Translations under genes and position numbers: made by a program
The notes under the pieces: model-generated
What the model saw: the letters and a program-made list of their open reading frames with translations, nothing else
What the model was told of the DNA's origin: nothing
Databases searched by the model: none
Assembly (NCBI GenBank): GCA_947488765.1
Contig: CANLAE010000002.1
Coordinates: 62,001 to 126,000, forward strand
Reading direction: 5' to 3'
Length of the DNA: 64,000 bases
Origin: Chitinophagaceae bacterium
GTDB lineage: Bacteria; Bacteroidota; Bacteroidia; Chitinophagales; Chitinophagaceae
In this document: positions 8,783-18,006 of the stretch, in pieces
How positions within the stretch are numbered: the first letter of the stretch is position 1
Layout: the number at the start of each line of letters is the position of its first letter

Positions 8783-9604
8783 ATGAAAATTACATTTTAT
8801 TTCGCAGCATTAATATCCTTCTTTTCAATAGCTACAGCTTGTAATAATAACACAGCAACTGAAAGCAAAGGAAATGTTACTGCTATTACCAACGAACCAA
8901 AACAACTCACGTACACAATAACTGCAAGTTACCCACACGACCCAAATTCATTTACAGAAGGTTTTGAATGGCGTGATGGATTTTTGTATGAAGGCACAGG
9001 AGACCCAAGCTATTCGGGCAAAAGCAAATTGCTTAAAGTTGATTTGAAAACAGGAAAATCAGTTAAAGAAATTTCACTTGAAAAACAATTTTTTGGTGAG
9101 GGAATTACTTTACTCAATGGCAAAATATATCAAATGACTTACAAGGAACAAAAGTGCTTTTTGTATGATGCCACAACATTTACAAAGCTTAAAGAATTTA
9201 CATACGAAGGCGAAGGTTGGGGCCTCACAAATGATGGCAAACAACTCATTATGAGTAATGGAAGCAGCAGCATCTTTTTTAGAAACCCAGAAAATTTTGC
9301 TGTAACAAAAACATTAACAGTTTCAAATAATTATGGTCCGCTTTCAAACATTAATGAACTTGAATTAGTAAATTGTTTTTTATACGCCAATTTATGGACG
9401 ACTAAGAAAATTGTAAAAATTGATACATCATCAGGTAAAGTAATTGCCGAAGCAAATTTTGATGATTTGCTTACAAAATATGCATCTGATATTAATACAG
9501 AAAAAGTGGATGTATTCAATGGAATAGCCTATGACCCTGTTGGAAAAAGATTTTTTATTACAGGCAAATATTATCCCAAAGTTTTTGAAGTGAAATTCAA
9601 TTAG
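8783..9604 (+). CDS. Glutaminyl-peptide cyclotransferase, lipoprotein
   Basis: Converts an N-terminal Gln of secreted proteins to pyroglutamate. Lipoprotein signal with lipobox ATA|C (Cys20), so it is probably anchored on the periplasmic side. The body matches the five-bladed propeller glutamine cyclotransferase family: YPHDPNSFTEGFEW and GFLYEGTGDPSYSGKS near the start, FGEGIT and GWGLTNDGK in the middle, and NELELVNCFLYANLW followed by VFNGIAYDP at the end. Its stop codon overlaps that of convergent clpB (9601-9604). Many proteins in this window have a signal-peptidase site followed by Gln and are plausible substrates. Confidence 0.9.
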   Translation: MKITFYFAALISFFSIATACNNNTATESKGNVTAITNEPKQLTYTITASYPHDPNSFTEGFEWRDGFLYEGTGDPSYSGKSKLLKVDLKTGKSVKEISLEKQFFGEGITLLNGKIYQMTYKEQKCFLYDATTFTKLKEFTYEGEGWGLTNDGKQLIMSNGSSSIFFRNPENFAVTKTLTVSNNYGPLSNINELELVNCFLYANLWTTKKIVKIDTSSGKVIAEANFDDLLTKYASDINTEKVDVFNGIAYDPVGKRFFITGKYYPKVFEVKFN

Positions 9605-12198
9605 GCTTCATTTCTAAATACTACTACCCCATCAAATACATCTACCAAAACAGGTTTTGTTTTATCAATTGTTCCTGCCAATATTTTTTTACTCAAACCA
9701 TTTACAATTTCTTTTTGAATCAATCTTTTTAAAGGTCTTGCACCAAACTGAACATCGTATCCATTTTCACTTAAAAAATCCAATAAGTAATCACTGAATT
9801 TTAATCTGATGCCATTGGTTGCAACTAGTTGTTGTAATGATTTCAATTGAATTGTTATGATCCCTTTGATTTGTTTATTCAATAAAGGTTGAAACATAAT
9901 TACTTCATCTACCCTGTTTAAAAACTCAGGACGAATTGTTTGTTTCAACAATGCCATTACTTCAACTTGTGATTTAGAAACAGCTTCATCAATATTATTT
10001 TCATCAACTCCTTCAAAAGCCTCTTGAATTAAATGACTTCCAATATTGCTTGTCATGATGATGATGGTGTTTTTGAAGTTCACAATTCTACCTTTATTAT
10101 CCGTTAATCTACCATCATCCAACACTTGTAATAATATATTCCAAACATCGGGATGTGCTTTTTCAATTTCGTCTAAAAGCACCACACTGTATGGTTTTCG
10201 GCGAACTGCTTCTGTTAATTGCCCACCTTCTTCATAGCCTACATAACCCGGAGGTGCACCAATCAATCTGCTTACAGTATGTTTCTCCTGGTATTCACTC
10301 ATATCAATCCTAGTCATCATACTTTCATCATCAAATAAATATTCTGCCAATGCCTTTGCCAATTCAGTTTTACCAACACCAGTTGTCCCTAAAAATATAA
10401 AACTGCCTATTGGTTTTTTAGGATCTTGCAAACCTGCACGACTTCTGCGAATAGCATCTGAAACAGCAATGATTGCTTCATCCTGACCAACAACTCTGTT
10501 GTGTAATTCTTCTTCTAAATTCAATAATTTTTCACGCTCACTTTGTACCATTTTCTGCACCGGAATTCCTGTTGCTTTTGCAACTGCTTCTGCAATATCA
10601 TCAGCATCCACTTCTTCTTTCAATAATCTTTTTTCACTTAATAAAGAAAGATCAACACTCAATGCATCAATTAACTTTTCATCTTCTTTAATTCTTCCGT
10701 AACGTATTTCAGCAACCTTTCCAAAGTCGCCATCACGTTCTGCACGTTCTGCTGCTAATTTCAAACTTTCAATATCGGCTTTGGCATTCTGAATTTTTTC
10801 AACAATATCTTTTTCCTGTTTCCATTTTGCTTTAAGTGTATCACGTTCTACACTCATCACTGAGATTTCTCTCGACAAATCCTTCAGTTTTTCTTCGTCA
10901 TTTTCTCTTTTAATTGCTTCTCTTTCAATTTCTAATTGTCTGATTTGTCGTTCTAATTTATCCAATTCTTCGGGCATAGAATTCATCTCTAACCTAAGCT
11001 TCGCAGCACTTTCATCAATTAAATCAATTGCTTTATCCGGTAAAAACCGATCCGTGATATAACGATTGGATAATTCGACAGCAGCAATAATTGCTTCATC
11101 TTTAATACGTACATGGTGATGCGTTTCGTATTTATCTTTTATCCCACGAAGAATAGAAACAGCATCTTCAATATTTGGTTCATCGATAATTACTTTTTGA
11201 AAACGGCGTTCCAATGCTTTGTCTTTCTCAAAATATTTTTGATACTCATTTAATGTAGTTGCGCCAATTGCTCTCAACTCTCCACGAGCTAGTGCAGGCT
11301 TTAAAATATTGGCAGCATCCATTGCACCTTCACCGCCACCTGCACCAATTAGGGTATGTATTTCATCGATAAACATTAAAATTTCTCCCTCACTTTCTGC
11401 CACTTCCTTCACAACCCCTTTTAATCTTTCTTCAAACTCTCCTTTGTATTTTGCACCCGCAATCAACAAGCCCATATCCAAAGCAAAAATTATTTTACTC
11501 TTTAAATTTTCAGGCACATCACCATTTACAATTCGCATTGCCAAACCTTCTGCTATGGCTGTTTTACCAACACCTGGTTCGCCTACTAAGATTGGATTGT
11601 TTTTACTTCTTCTTGATAATATATGAAGTGTTCTTCGTATCTCTTCATCTCTGCCAATTACAGGATCTAATTTGCCTGTGCTTGCCATTTCATTTAAGTT
11701 CTTTGCGTACTTCTGCAAATTGTTGTATTGGCTGCTTTGTGTAGCACTTTTCACGGTGCTTCCTTTACGCAAATCTTTTATTGCAGCAACCAACCCTTTT
11801 TCTGTAAGACCGGCATCTTTCAATGTTTTACTGACTTCATCATTTATGGCAAGTAGGCCGATTAATAAATGTTCAACACTTATAAATTCATCTCCAAATT
11901 GTTTGATAGCAGCATTTGATTTTAGCAAACAATTATTGAGATCTCTACCCAATGCCTGTGCCGGTTCGCCGCCTGATGTTTTGGGTAATCGCTGAATAGA
12001 TTCATCCAATTTTGTTTCAACAAAACCAATATTTACATTGTTCTTTTTTAATAAATATTCTACAGAACTATCCTTATCAGATAACATTGCTTTGAGCAAA
12101 TGATTGGTTTCAATATTTGGATTGGAATTATTAAAAGCAATTTGCTGAGCTGCTTGTATCGTTTCCTGCGCTTTGATGGTGTAGTTGTTCAAATTCAT
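9601..12198 (-). CDS. clpB: ATP-dependent disaggregase ClpB
   Basis: Hexameric AAA+ chaperone that extracts polypeptides from aggregates with DnaK. Full length (865 residues). In order: Clp N domain (1-145), first AAA module with Walker A GEPGVGKT near 205, a coiled-coil M-domain around 400-520 rich in E/K/R heptads that separates ClpB from ClpA/C, second AAA module with GTTGVGKTE near 605, and a C-terminal D2-small domain. The gene is monocistronic and ends tail-to-tail with the glutaminyl cyclase, the two stops overlapping. No clear heat-shock promoter was recognised upstream. Confidence 0.97.
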   Translation of the reverse strand: MNLNNYTIKAQETIQAAQQIAFNNSNPNIETNHLLKAMLSDKDSSVEYLLKKNNVNIGFVETKLDESIQRLPKTSGGEPAQALGRDLNNCLLKSNAAIKQFGDEFISVEHLLIGLLAINDEVSKTLKDAGLTEKGLVAAIKDLRKGSTVKSATQSSQYNNLQKYAKNLNEMASTGKLDPVIGRDEEIRRTLHILSRRSKNNPILVGEPGVGKTAIAEGLAMRIVNGDVPENLKSKIIFALDMGLLIAGAKYKGEFEERLKGVVKEVAESEGEILMFIDEIHTLIGAGGGEGAMDAANILKPALARGELRAIGATTLNEYQKYFEKDKALERRFQKVIIDEPNIEDAVSILRGIKDKYETHHHVRIKDEAIIAAVELSNRYITDRFLPDKAIDLIDESAAKLRLEMNSMPEELDKLERQIRQLEIEREAIKRENDEEKLKDLSREISVMSVERDTLKAKWKQEKDIVEKIQNAKADIESLKLAAERAERDGDFGKVAEIRYGRIKEDEKLIDALSVDLSLLSEKRLLKEEVDADDIAEAVAKATGIPVQKMVQSEREKLLNLEEELHNRVVGQDEAIIAVSDAIRRSRAGLQDPKKPIGSFIFLGTTGVGKTELAKALAEYLFDDESMMTRIDMSEYQEKHTVSRLIGAPPGYVGYEEGGQLTEAVRRKPYSVVLLDEIEKAHPDVWNILLQVLDDGRLTDNKGRIVNFKNTIIIMTSNIGSHLIQEAFEGVDENNIDEAVSKSQVEVMALLKQTIRPEFLNRVDEVIMFQPLLNKQIKGIITIQLKSLQQLVATNGIRLKFSDYLLDFLSENGYDVQFGARPLKRLIQKEIVNGLSKKILAGTIDKTKPVLVDVFDGVVVFRNEA

Positions 12199-12344
12199 AA
12201 CTATCTTTTTTTATCTTAAATATCAATTTTTTTAGTGTTATTGTTTGTATTATAAAACATATTATTCCCTAATCTGTATCATACTAATTTATCAGCAACA
12301 TTAAACGTAAATTGCAAACTCTAATCCAATAAAAAATTTACGCA

Positions 12345-13397
12345 ATGATGTCAGAAAAAAATATTTCAATCTGCTGTAAAGTCAGTTACACATTGGTTTT
12401 CATGCTACTATTTCAGTTTTCAAATGCACAATATAATTTTAAGGAGTTGGATGCTAAATTAGAAACATATAAAAAAGAACTGGGTAATAGTGTTGTGGCA
12501 ATGATATATAAAGACGGAAAAATTATTTATACAAAAAAGATTGGAGAATTTGACGAAAAAACACAAGCACCAATTGCAAGTGCAAGTAAATGGCTGACTG
12601 CTGCATTGGTAATGCAATTTATAGATGAAGGCAAACTTTCGTTAGATACAAAAATTGCCGACTATCTTCCTATATATGCAAAGTACAGCAAAAAGTATAT
12701 AACCATCCGTCATTGCTTGGCGCATTTAACTGGCATTGAAAATAAAAAAGGATTGGCAGCAATTTTAGAGGGAGGCAAATTTGAAACACTTGATGAAGAA
12801 GTTAATGATTATGCTAAAAAAGAAATCAGGGCTAACGCAGGAACCGATTTTTATTATGGTTCTATTGGATTGAATATTGCAGCAAGGGTAGTTGAAATAA
12901 TTGCCAAAAAGAATTTTGAACAGTTGATGAATGTAAAATTGTTGAGACCATTAAACATGCGAAATACCAATTTCACTCCATTAAATAATAGATGCGTAAA
13001 CCCTAGTGGTGGAGCAGTTAGTACAGCTGCCGATTACACCAATTTCTTAAGTATGATTTTAAACAAAGGCATGTTCAATGGCAAACGAATTTTAAGTGAG
13101 GCAAGTATTGAAATGATGCAAACACCACAAATGACTAGCAACATGATTGCATTTACACCGGCTGCTGCAACAGGCTTTGATTATGGTTTAGGCGAATGGA
13201 TTCAGGAAAAAGATGCCAATGGAAAAACTACTGTAGTGAGTTCTCCAGGATTATTTGGCACATGGCCTCTTGTAGATATTTGCAGAGGTTATTGTTGTAT
13301 ATTTTTTGTAAAAAACAATTTGGGTGAAGTGAAATCTAAATTGTATTTGGATTTGAAAGCTACGATTGACAATGAAATTGCATCAACTTGTAAATAA
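12345..13397 (+). CDS. Serine hydrolase, class C beta-lactamase / PBP-like family
   Basis: A 350-residue secreted protein; signal peptide ends SNA|Q near residue 28. The family nucleophile motif SxxK is S79-A-S-K82, followed by the YGS element (YYGSIGLN), which replaces the more usual YxN, and HLTGI-type loop features. Relatives are esterases, D-aminopeptidases and DD-peptidases as well as beta-lactamases, so substrate and resistance cannot be inferred. Two adjacent ATG codons begin the frame; the first is used here. It stands divergent from clpB and is followed after about 110 bases by the outer-membrane-like gene. Confidence 0.83.
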   Translation: MMSEKNISICCKVSYTLVFMLLFQFSNAQYNFKELDAKLETYKKELGNSVVAMIYKDGKIIYTKKIGEFDEKTQAPIASASKWLTAALVMQFIDEGKLSLDTKIADYLPIYAKYSKKYITIRHCLAHLTGIENKKGLAAILEGGKFETLDEEVNDYAKKEIRANAGTDFYYGSIGLNIAARVVEIIAKKNFEQLMNVKLLRPLNMRNTNFTPLNNRCVNPSGGAVSTAADYTNFLSMILNKGMFNGKRILSEASIEMMQTPQMTSNMIAFTPAAATGFDYGLGEWIQEKDANGKTTVVSSPGLFGTWPLVDICRGYCCIFFVKNNLGEVKSKLYLDLKATIDNEIASTCK

Positions 13398-13478
13398 TTG
13401 ATTGAAAGGTGCAATCTTTTTAAACATGATTTTATTATCAGTTTAAAAATTAAATAATTTTTTACAAAAATCTCACTT

Positions 13479-13487
13479 CATCTTTGC
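13479..13487 (+). promoter_or_regulatory. Candidate -7 box for the 13511 operon
   Basis: TCATCTTTGC-type box ending 24 bases before the ATG at 13511. Its position argues against the in-frame TTG at 13484 being the start, because that TTG lies inside the box. Confidence 0.4.
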
Positions 13488-13510
13488 AGTACAATCAGCA
13501 AATAAAACGT

Positions 13511-14323
13511 ATGCGGTCAATTTTTATTTCGATCAGTTTTTGTGTAATTACATTATCAGCAATTGCTCAAAATACATCAAAGAAAGAGCACTTCTTCAAA
13601 GGCATGTATATTCAATGGGGTTATAATACAGAATGGTATACGAAGAGCAACATTCATTTTACCATGAGCAATGGGAATGATTTTATTTTACATGATGTAG
13701 CAGCGCATGATGCAACTGATTTTGATGCGATATATAAAAAGCCATTAGATATTAGTATTCCACAATACAACTATAGATTTGGCTTTTATTTAAATAAAGA
13801 AAAAACAAGAGCACTGGAAATTAATTTTGACCACGCAAAATATATTGTTACTGATTTTCAGAAAGTATTGGTAACCGGCATTATTGATGGCAAACAAGTG
13901 AACGGAGATAGTATTTTAAACCCAAAAACTTTTTTACATTTTGAACATACCGATGGTGCTAACTGGCTTCATTTTAATTATGTGCAACAACAAACATTAG
14001 CACATACAGCAGGCTCAAAAAGAAAGCTGTTAACCTGGCTTTGGAAAGCTGGTGCGGGAATTAATATTCCAAGAACTGATTTTACCTGGAGAGGAGACCA
14101 ATTAAACAATAATTTTCACATTGCAGGCTACAATATCAGTGCTGAAAGTGGTTTCAGGCTATATCCTAGCAAAAATTTTTTTATTGAAACAACAGGAAAA
14201 ACCGGATATGTACGTTATGTAAATGCATTGGCTAATACCACAACCTCAAACGGAAATAGAGCGAAACATGGCTTCGGATATTTTGAATTGATTGCAACAT
14301 TTGGATTTGATATCAATTTTTAA
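13511..14323 (+). CDS. Conserved secreted protein, probable outer-membrane beta-barrel
   Basis: A 270-residue protein with a signal peptide ending AIA|Q near residue 20. I chose the ATG at 13511 over an in-frame TTG 27 bases upstream, because the signal peptide starts here and a promoter-like box covers the TTG. The body has alternating aromatic strands (MYIQWGYNTEWY, YNYRFGFYL, WLHFNYVQQQ) and finishes on a strand ending in Phe (IATFGFDINF), typical of outer-membrane barrels. I do not recognise a named family. It leads a tight three-gene run with the channel-like protein (18-base gap) and queG (5-base gap). Confidence 0.7.
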   Translation: MRSIFISISFCVITLSAIAQNTSKKEHFFKGMYIQWGYNTEWYTKSNIHFTMSNGNDFILHDVAAHDATDFDAIYKKPLDISIPQYNYRFGFYLNKEKTRALEINFDHAKYIVTDFQKVLVTGIIDGKQVNGDSILNPKTFLHFEHTDGANWLHFNYVQQQTLAHTAGSKRKLLTWLWKAGAGINIPRTDFTWRGDQLNNNFHIAGYNISAESGFRLYPSKNFFIETTGKTGYVRYVNALANTTTSNGNRAKHGFGYFELIATFGFDINF

Positions 14324-14341
14324 GTTTGTAAAAATCAAAAC

Positions 14342-14680
14342 ATGTACGAACACAAGAAACAGCCATTAGCTCCTAAAGAGGTTTATTACAAGCGTGTATT
14401 AAGAAATATGTTTTACATGACTTTGTTGTTGATATGTTGTTTGTCGATTGGAATTATAGGATACCATTACTCCTCAGATATTGCATGGATAGACAGCTTA
14501 CACAATGCAAGTATGATATTGAGTGGTATGGGGCCTGTGGTTGAAATGAAAACTAATTCAGGAAAATTATTTAGCAGTTTTTATGCATTGTTCAGCGGTG
14601 TTGCATTTATCACCAATATTGGATTATTGCTCACACCAATTGTACATCGTTTTTTTCATAAGATGCACATGGAAGAATAA
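14342..14680 (+). CDS. Two-TM protein with K+-channel-like pore layout
   Basis: A 112-residue membrane protein: TM1 (about 22-45), a re-entrant-like segment (DIAWIDSLHNASMILSGMGPV, residues about 50-70), then TM2 (about 80-105) beginning SGKLFSSFYALFSG. The order and the GKLFxxFYxLF signature of the second helix resemble two-TM potassium channels, but the TVGYG filter is replaced by LSGMGP. It may be a non-selective or non-conducting derivative; this is inference. It lies between an outer-membrane-like protein and queG with short gaps, so all three are probably co-transcribed. Confidence 0.65.
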   Translation: MYEHKKQPLAPKEVYYKRVLRNMFYMTLLLICCLSIGIIGYHYSSDIAWIDSLHNASMILSGMGPVVEMKTNSGKLFSSFYALFSGVAFITNIGLLLTPIVHRFFHKMHMEE

Positions 14681-14685
14681 CTAAA

Positions 14686-15630
14686 TTGAAAATCATAGAC
14701 CATACTTCAAATCATAGTAAAATTATAAAAAAAACAGCTCAACATTTTGGGTTTGATTTCTGTGGTATTGCCAAGGCAGAAATTTTAACTGAGGATGCAA
14801 AACGATTGGAAAACTGGCTTAGCAAAAACATGCATGGCAGTATGCAGTACATGGAAAATCATTTTGACTTAAGAATTGATCCCCGAAAATTAGTGCCCGA
14901 TGCAAAGTCTGTTATCACACTAATGAAAAATTATTATCCTGCTGCCAATCAAGAAACCAATACTCCAAAAATTACCAAATATGCTTATGGCAAAGATTAT
15001 CACGAAATAATCAGAGAACAATTGAAAGAATTTTTATTTGAATTAAATACACAAATCGGTGCAATTCATGGAAGAGGATTTGTTGACTCTGCCCCTGTTT
15101 TAGAAAGAGCATGGGCAGTAAAAAGTGGTTTGGGTTGGGTTGGGAAAAATGGGAATTTAATAACTAAACAAAGCGGCTCATTTTATTTTATTGCAACATT
15201 GATTGTTGATATTGAATTGGCTTATGATGATGTTTTTGTAAAAGATTATTGTGGCAGTTGCACCCGTTGTATTACAAGTTGCCCAACCGAAGCAATCTTA
15301 CCTGATAAAGTGATTGATGGCAGCAAATGTATTTCTTATTACACTATTGAATTGAAAGATGCAATCATACCGCATGAGATGCAAGGCAAATTTGATAATT
15401 GGATGTTTGGCTGTGATGTTTGTCAGGATGTTTGTCCATGGAACAGATTCAGCAAGCCAACCAATGAAATTAATTTTTCGCCAATCCCCGAAATATTAAA
15501 TCTCACAACGCAAGAATGGCAAGATATGGGTGAAGCTACATTCAAAGAAATATTTAAAGACTCCCCGCTAAAAAGAACAAAGTGGAAAGGAATACAAAGG
15601 AATTTGAATTTTATAAATAAAATAGGATAA
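14686..15630 (+). CDS. queG: Epoxyqueuosine reductase QueG
   Basis: Cobalamin- and Fe-S-dependent enzyme that reduces epoxyqueuosine to queuosine in the tRNA wobble position. The 314-residue length is usual. An N-terminal DUF1730 region (to about 130) is followed by two [4Fe-4S] motifs: CGSCTRCITSCP near 191 and CDVCQDVCP near 245, with a further Cys in SKCISYY. The frame has no ATG near the N-terminus; TTG at 14686, five bases past the preceding stop, is the best start. Other queuosine genes are not in the window. Confidence 0.92.
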   Translation: MKIIDHTSNHSKIIKKTAQHFGFDFCGIAKAEILTEDAKRLENWLSKNMHGSMQYMENHFDLRIDPRKLVPDAKSVITLMKNYYPAANQETNTPKITKYAYGKDYHEIIREQLKEFLFELNTQIGAIHGRGFVDSAPVLERAWAVKSGLGWVGKNGNLITKQSGSFYFIATLIVDIELAYDDVFVKDYCGSCTRCITSCPTEAILPDKVIDGSKCISYYTIELKDAIIPHEMQGKFDNWMFGCDVCQDVCPWNRFSKPTNEINFSPIPEILNLTTQEWQDMGEATFKEIFKDSPLKRTKWKGIQRNLNFINKIG

Positions 15631-15878
15631 ATAATTGCTGTTAGTATTTAGCTTTTGGGGAAACAAACTGTTTGTTATTTTAAATCATCTCATTTCGATT
15701 CTATATAGTTCCTGATATAGTAGATTTTGCTTTTACTTCAGAGTGATATATCAAAATCATATTTGATTAGCCCGGAAACTAATTTTTCAAAATAACGTTT
15801 CTTTTTAGCATTAAATTTGAAAGAAACCACAAACCGACTTTATTCAAAAAGTTGGGTAATAAATCATCAGCAACTATT

Positions 15879-16808
15879 TTATTGTTTTTTTATGTTGACA
15901 ATTTTTGTAAAAACTTGTAAATGGGGTAATGTTAAGATAGATATACCAATGAATATATTTGAAATGATAAGATCTTTATCATGAAATCTAGAGGTAAAGA
16001 TTATAAACAACACGATTCCTGTCCAAGCCAAAACCGTATAAGGAACAGCTTTTTTTATTAATTCTAACCATCCTTCGTATGTATTACCAAATTCCAGCTG
16101 ATTTCTTATCAGGTTAAATGAAATTAAAGAATGCCAACAGCCAAAATAAAAAGCAAAACTTAAATAAAAAGGCAACAAATAAATAACAACAATCAACATA
16201 ACCGATTGAAAAGCAAATGAATATACTTTTTTTTGATTGTACCCAACTTTTGGTAATAAAAATACTAAAAATGAAAGATATACCAACAAAGCACAAGCAC
16301 TTGGCAATGCAATGCTGTTTCCAATCTTCAACCAAAGCGCTTGATTGATAAAATTGGGAAGCAGAACAGCTAAAACAGGAGCTGCATACTCAATATGACT
16401 TGCTATAATGAATACTATGAGCAAAAGACCAAAAAACGAGTACAGCCATCTGTCAAGATATTTTTTTTGATGTATTTGCCAGTCAATTTCTCCAAAGTGA
16501 TAAGCTGTTAAACCAATAAAAAGAATAAAAGCGAAAGAAGGAAAGAAATACCAAAGTATTCCATATGCCAACATATTTATCAAATATTTAAAAATAAAAT
16601 TTAATTTGAAAATCAATTTATTAGAAGATTTTACTACCTTTTTTTCAATAAAAAAATCTAATGATCCATGTGGCACTCCTGTTATTGCAAGCACAGCAAA
16701 GAAGGCAACCATTTGTATTTGCTCTGGTATAGAAATAACTTTAGCAACCACCACTAAAAGCATGCCTGCAATTAATAATCGTTTTCTAATTGGCTCAAGA
16801 ATTATCAT
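15879..16808 (-). CDS. blh: Beta-carotene 15,15'-dioxygenase, Brp/Blh family
   Basis: Membrane enzyme that cleaves beta-carotene into two retinals, the chromophore of rhodopsin. A 309-residue polytopic protein with at least seven hydrophobic segments. Conserved iron-binding His positions of the family are visible in GVPHGSLDF (about residue 47), AYHFGEIDW (about 103) and GCWHSLISF (about 226). Its ATG overlaps the stop of crtY (TAATG at 16806-16810), so translation is probably coupled. Together with rhodopsin and lycopene cyclase this makes a retinal-supply operon. Confidence 0.9.
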   Translation of the reverse strand: MIILEPIRKRLLIAGMLLVVVAKVISIPEQIQMVAFFAVLAITGVPHGSLDFFIEKKVVKSSNKLIFKLNFIFKYLINMLAYGILWYFFPSFAFILFIGLTAYHFGEIDWQIHQKKYLDRWLYSFFGLLLIVFIIASHIEYAAPVLAVLLPNFINQALWLKIGNSIALPSACALLVYLSFLVFLLPKVGYNQKKVYSFAFQSVMLIVVIYLLPFYLSFAFYFGCWHSLISFNLIRNQLEFGNTYEGWLELIKKAVPYTVLAWTGIVLFIIFTSRFHDKDLIISNIFIGISILTLPHLQVFTKIVNIKKQ

Positions 16809-17941
16809 TATTTAGATTTTAGAATCGCTTTTAAAAATGGCATTTTAGGAAGGCCTAAAAAAATAATACATTCCTCCAGTAGAGTTGTTTTTTCATCTAA
16901 AAACTTCAAAATAGTTATAATTTTATTATTTTTAAACAAATAAAAAAATATATTATTCATTGTAAATGACTCATAATCAATAATATGCAAAAATAATTTA
17001 TCATAAAATAGAAAACGAGGTTTTGATCTTCGCAATGGAATTTTTTTCTTAAGCTTTACAGCATTAATGATTTCTTCGGTGTGTTGTATGATACGTGAGA
17101 ATGAATAACCTGTAGATGGCTTTATACATCCTGCTGCTGTCCCGATTGGTATGATTGTATCCGATTGCCAATGAGGCAAATCGACAATATGCATGGGGAT
17201 TTTACCAACTTCTTTTGCTTTGATTGTAAAACTGCAGCTTAATTTAGCAGAAAGATACTTTGTTATCAATATTTCATAATCAGCTTCTACAATAAGTTGC
17301 TTTGAAAAAAAAGTACACTCTACCAATGCCCTTGTTTTACTAAAAGGAAGAATATAAAAGAACTGAATATCTTTTGAATCATTTAGTGAGAAGTCCATAA
17401 TTGTAGCATTATTTATATCAAAAGATGGATAATCTACTTCGATCTCCCATCCCAAAAAATGCTGCCATACTTTTGGATAACTATCTGATTTTAAATTATT
17501 TACTAGATTTGTATGAAATATATATTCACCGAAATAAATATCATTTGCAGTGATTATTTTATTGATTTTATTGTTGGGAATTATTTCATTTACATGTTGG
17601 TAAACTATTTTAATTCTATCATCCTTTTCAAATAGGTTTAAATGATACTGATGAAAATCTAGACTATTGATGTACTGGTATGTTTGAGGATGAATGTCCT
17701 CACTTACCTTTAATGATTCTGCCACAAATTCTACGTGACTCCATTCATTACGAACCAAATGGCGATATGGATGATCATTATCATGCCAGAAACACCAAGA
17801 CTTCTCTTGATGTGCCTTTTCGGCGTCAATAAGTAAAATTGAAGAGACAAGGTCACTCGATTGCTCCAGTAATGCCTTAGCCAATTGCAAACCTGCGCAG
17901 CCTGCTCCAATTATAATATACTGAAATTGATTTTGTACCAT
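16808..17941 (-). CDS. crtY: Lycopene beta-cyclase
   Basis: FAD-dependent cyclase turning lycopene into beta-carotene. About 377 residues. The N-terminal dinucleotide-binding motif is YIIIGAGCAGLQLAKALLE; the family motif PIGTAAGCIKPSTGYSFSR lies near residue 265. I chose the ATG at 17941 because the glycine-rich motif then starts at residue 7. An earlier in-frame ATG (17977) lies inside a strong hairpin and adds no domain. It is 65 bases downstream of the rhodopsin gene and overlaps blh by one base. Confidence 0.92.
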   Translation of the reverse strand: MVQNQFQYIIIGAGCAGLQLAKALLEQSSDLVSSILLIDAEKAHQEKSWCFWHDNDHPYRHLVRNEWSHVEFVAESLKVSEDIHPQTYQYINSLDFHQYHLNLFEKDDRIKIVYQHVNEIIPNNKINKIITANDIYFGEYIFHTNLVNNLKSDSYPKVWQHFLGWEIEVDYPSFDINNATIMDFSLNDSKDIQFFYILPFSKTRALVECTFFSKQLIVEADYEILITKYLSAKLSCSFTIKAKEVGKIPMHIVDLPHWQSDTIIPIGTAAGCIKPSTGYSFSRIIQHTEEIINAVKLKKKIPLRRSKPRFLFYDKLFLHIIDYESFTMNNIFFYLFKNNKIITILKFLDEKTTLLEECIIFLGLPKMPFLKAILKSK

Positions 17942-17951
17942 ACTTAAATTA

Positions 17952-17980
17952 ATAATGGGTGCCATAAAAGCACCCATTAT
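17952..17980 (-). promoter_or_regulatory. 11-bp hairpin between rhodopsin and crtY
   Basis: ATAATGGGTGC (17952-17962) pairs perfectly with GCACCCATTAT (17970-17980) across a 7-base loop. It ends 10 bases before the crtY ATG. No U-run follows on the minus strand, so it is more likely an attenuator, mRNA 3'-end stabiliser for the rhodopsin message, or translation brake on crtY than a full terminator. Confidence 0.65.
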
Positions 17981-18006
17981 AAAAAAATTGTATTTATATT
18001 AATTTA

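Noticed and set aside
10046-11995. Several rightward open frames inside clpB
   Set aside because: They lie opposite a complete conserved gene and show low-complexity, non-protein-like composition.
13484-13510. TTG start for the outer-membrane-like protein
   Set aside because: The TTG lies in a promoter-like box and adds nine residues ahead of a normal signal peptide; the ATG at 13511 fits better.
17942-17977. Longer N-terminus of lycopene cyclase from the ATG at 17977
   Set aside because: This start lies in the hairpin and puts extra residues before the nucleotide-binding motif that family members place at the very start.
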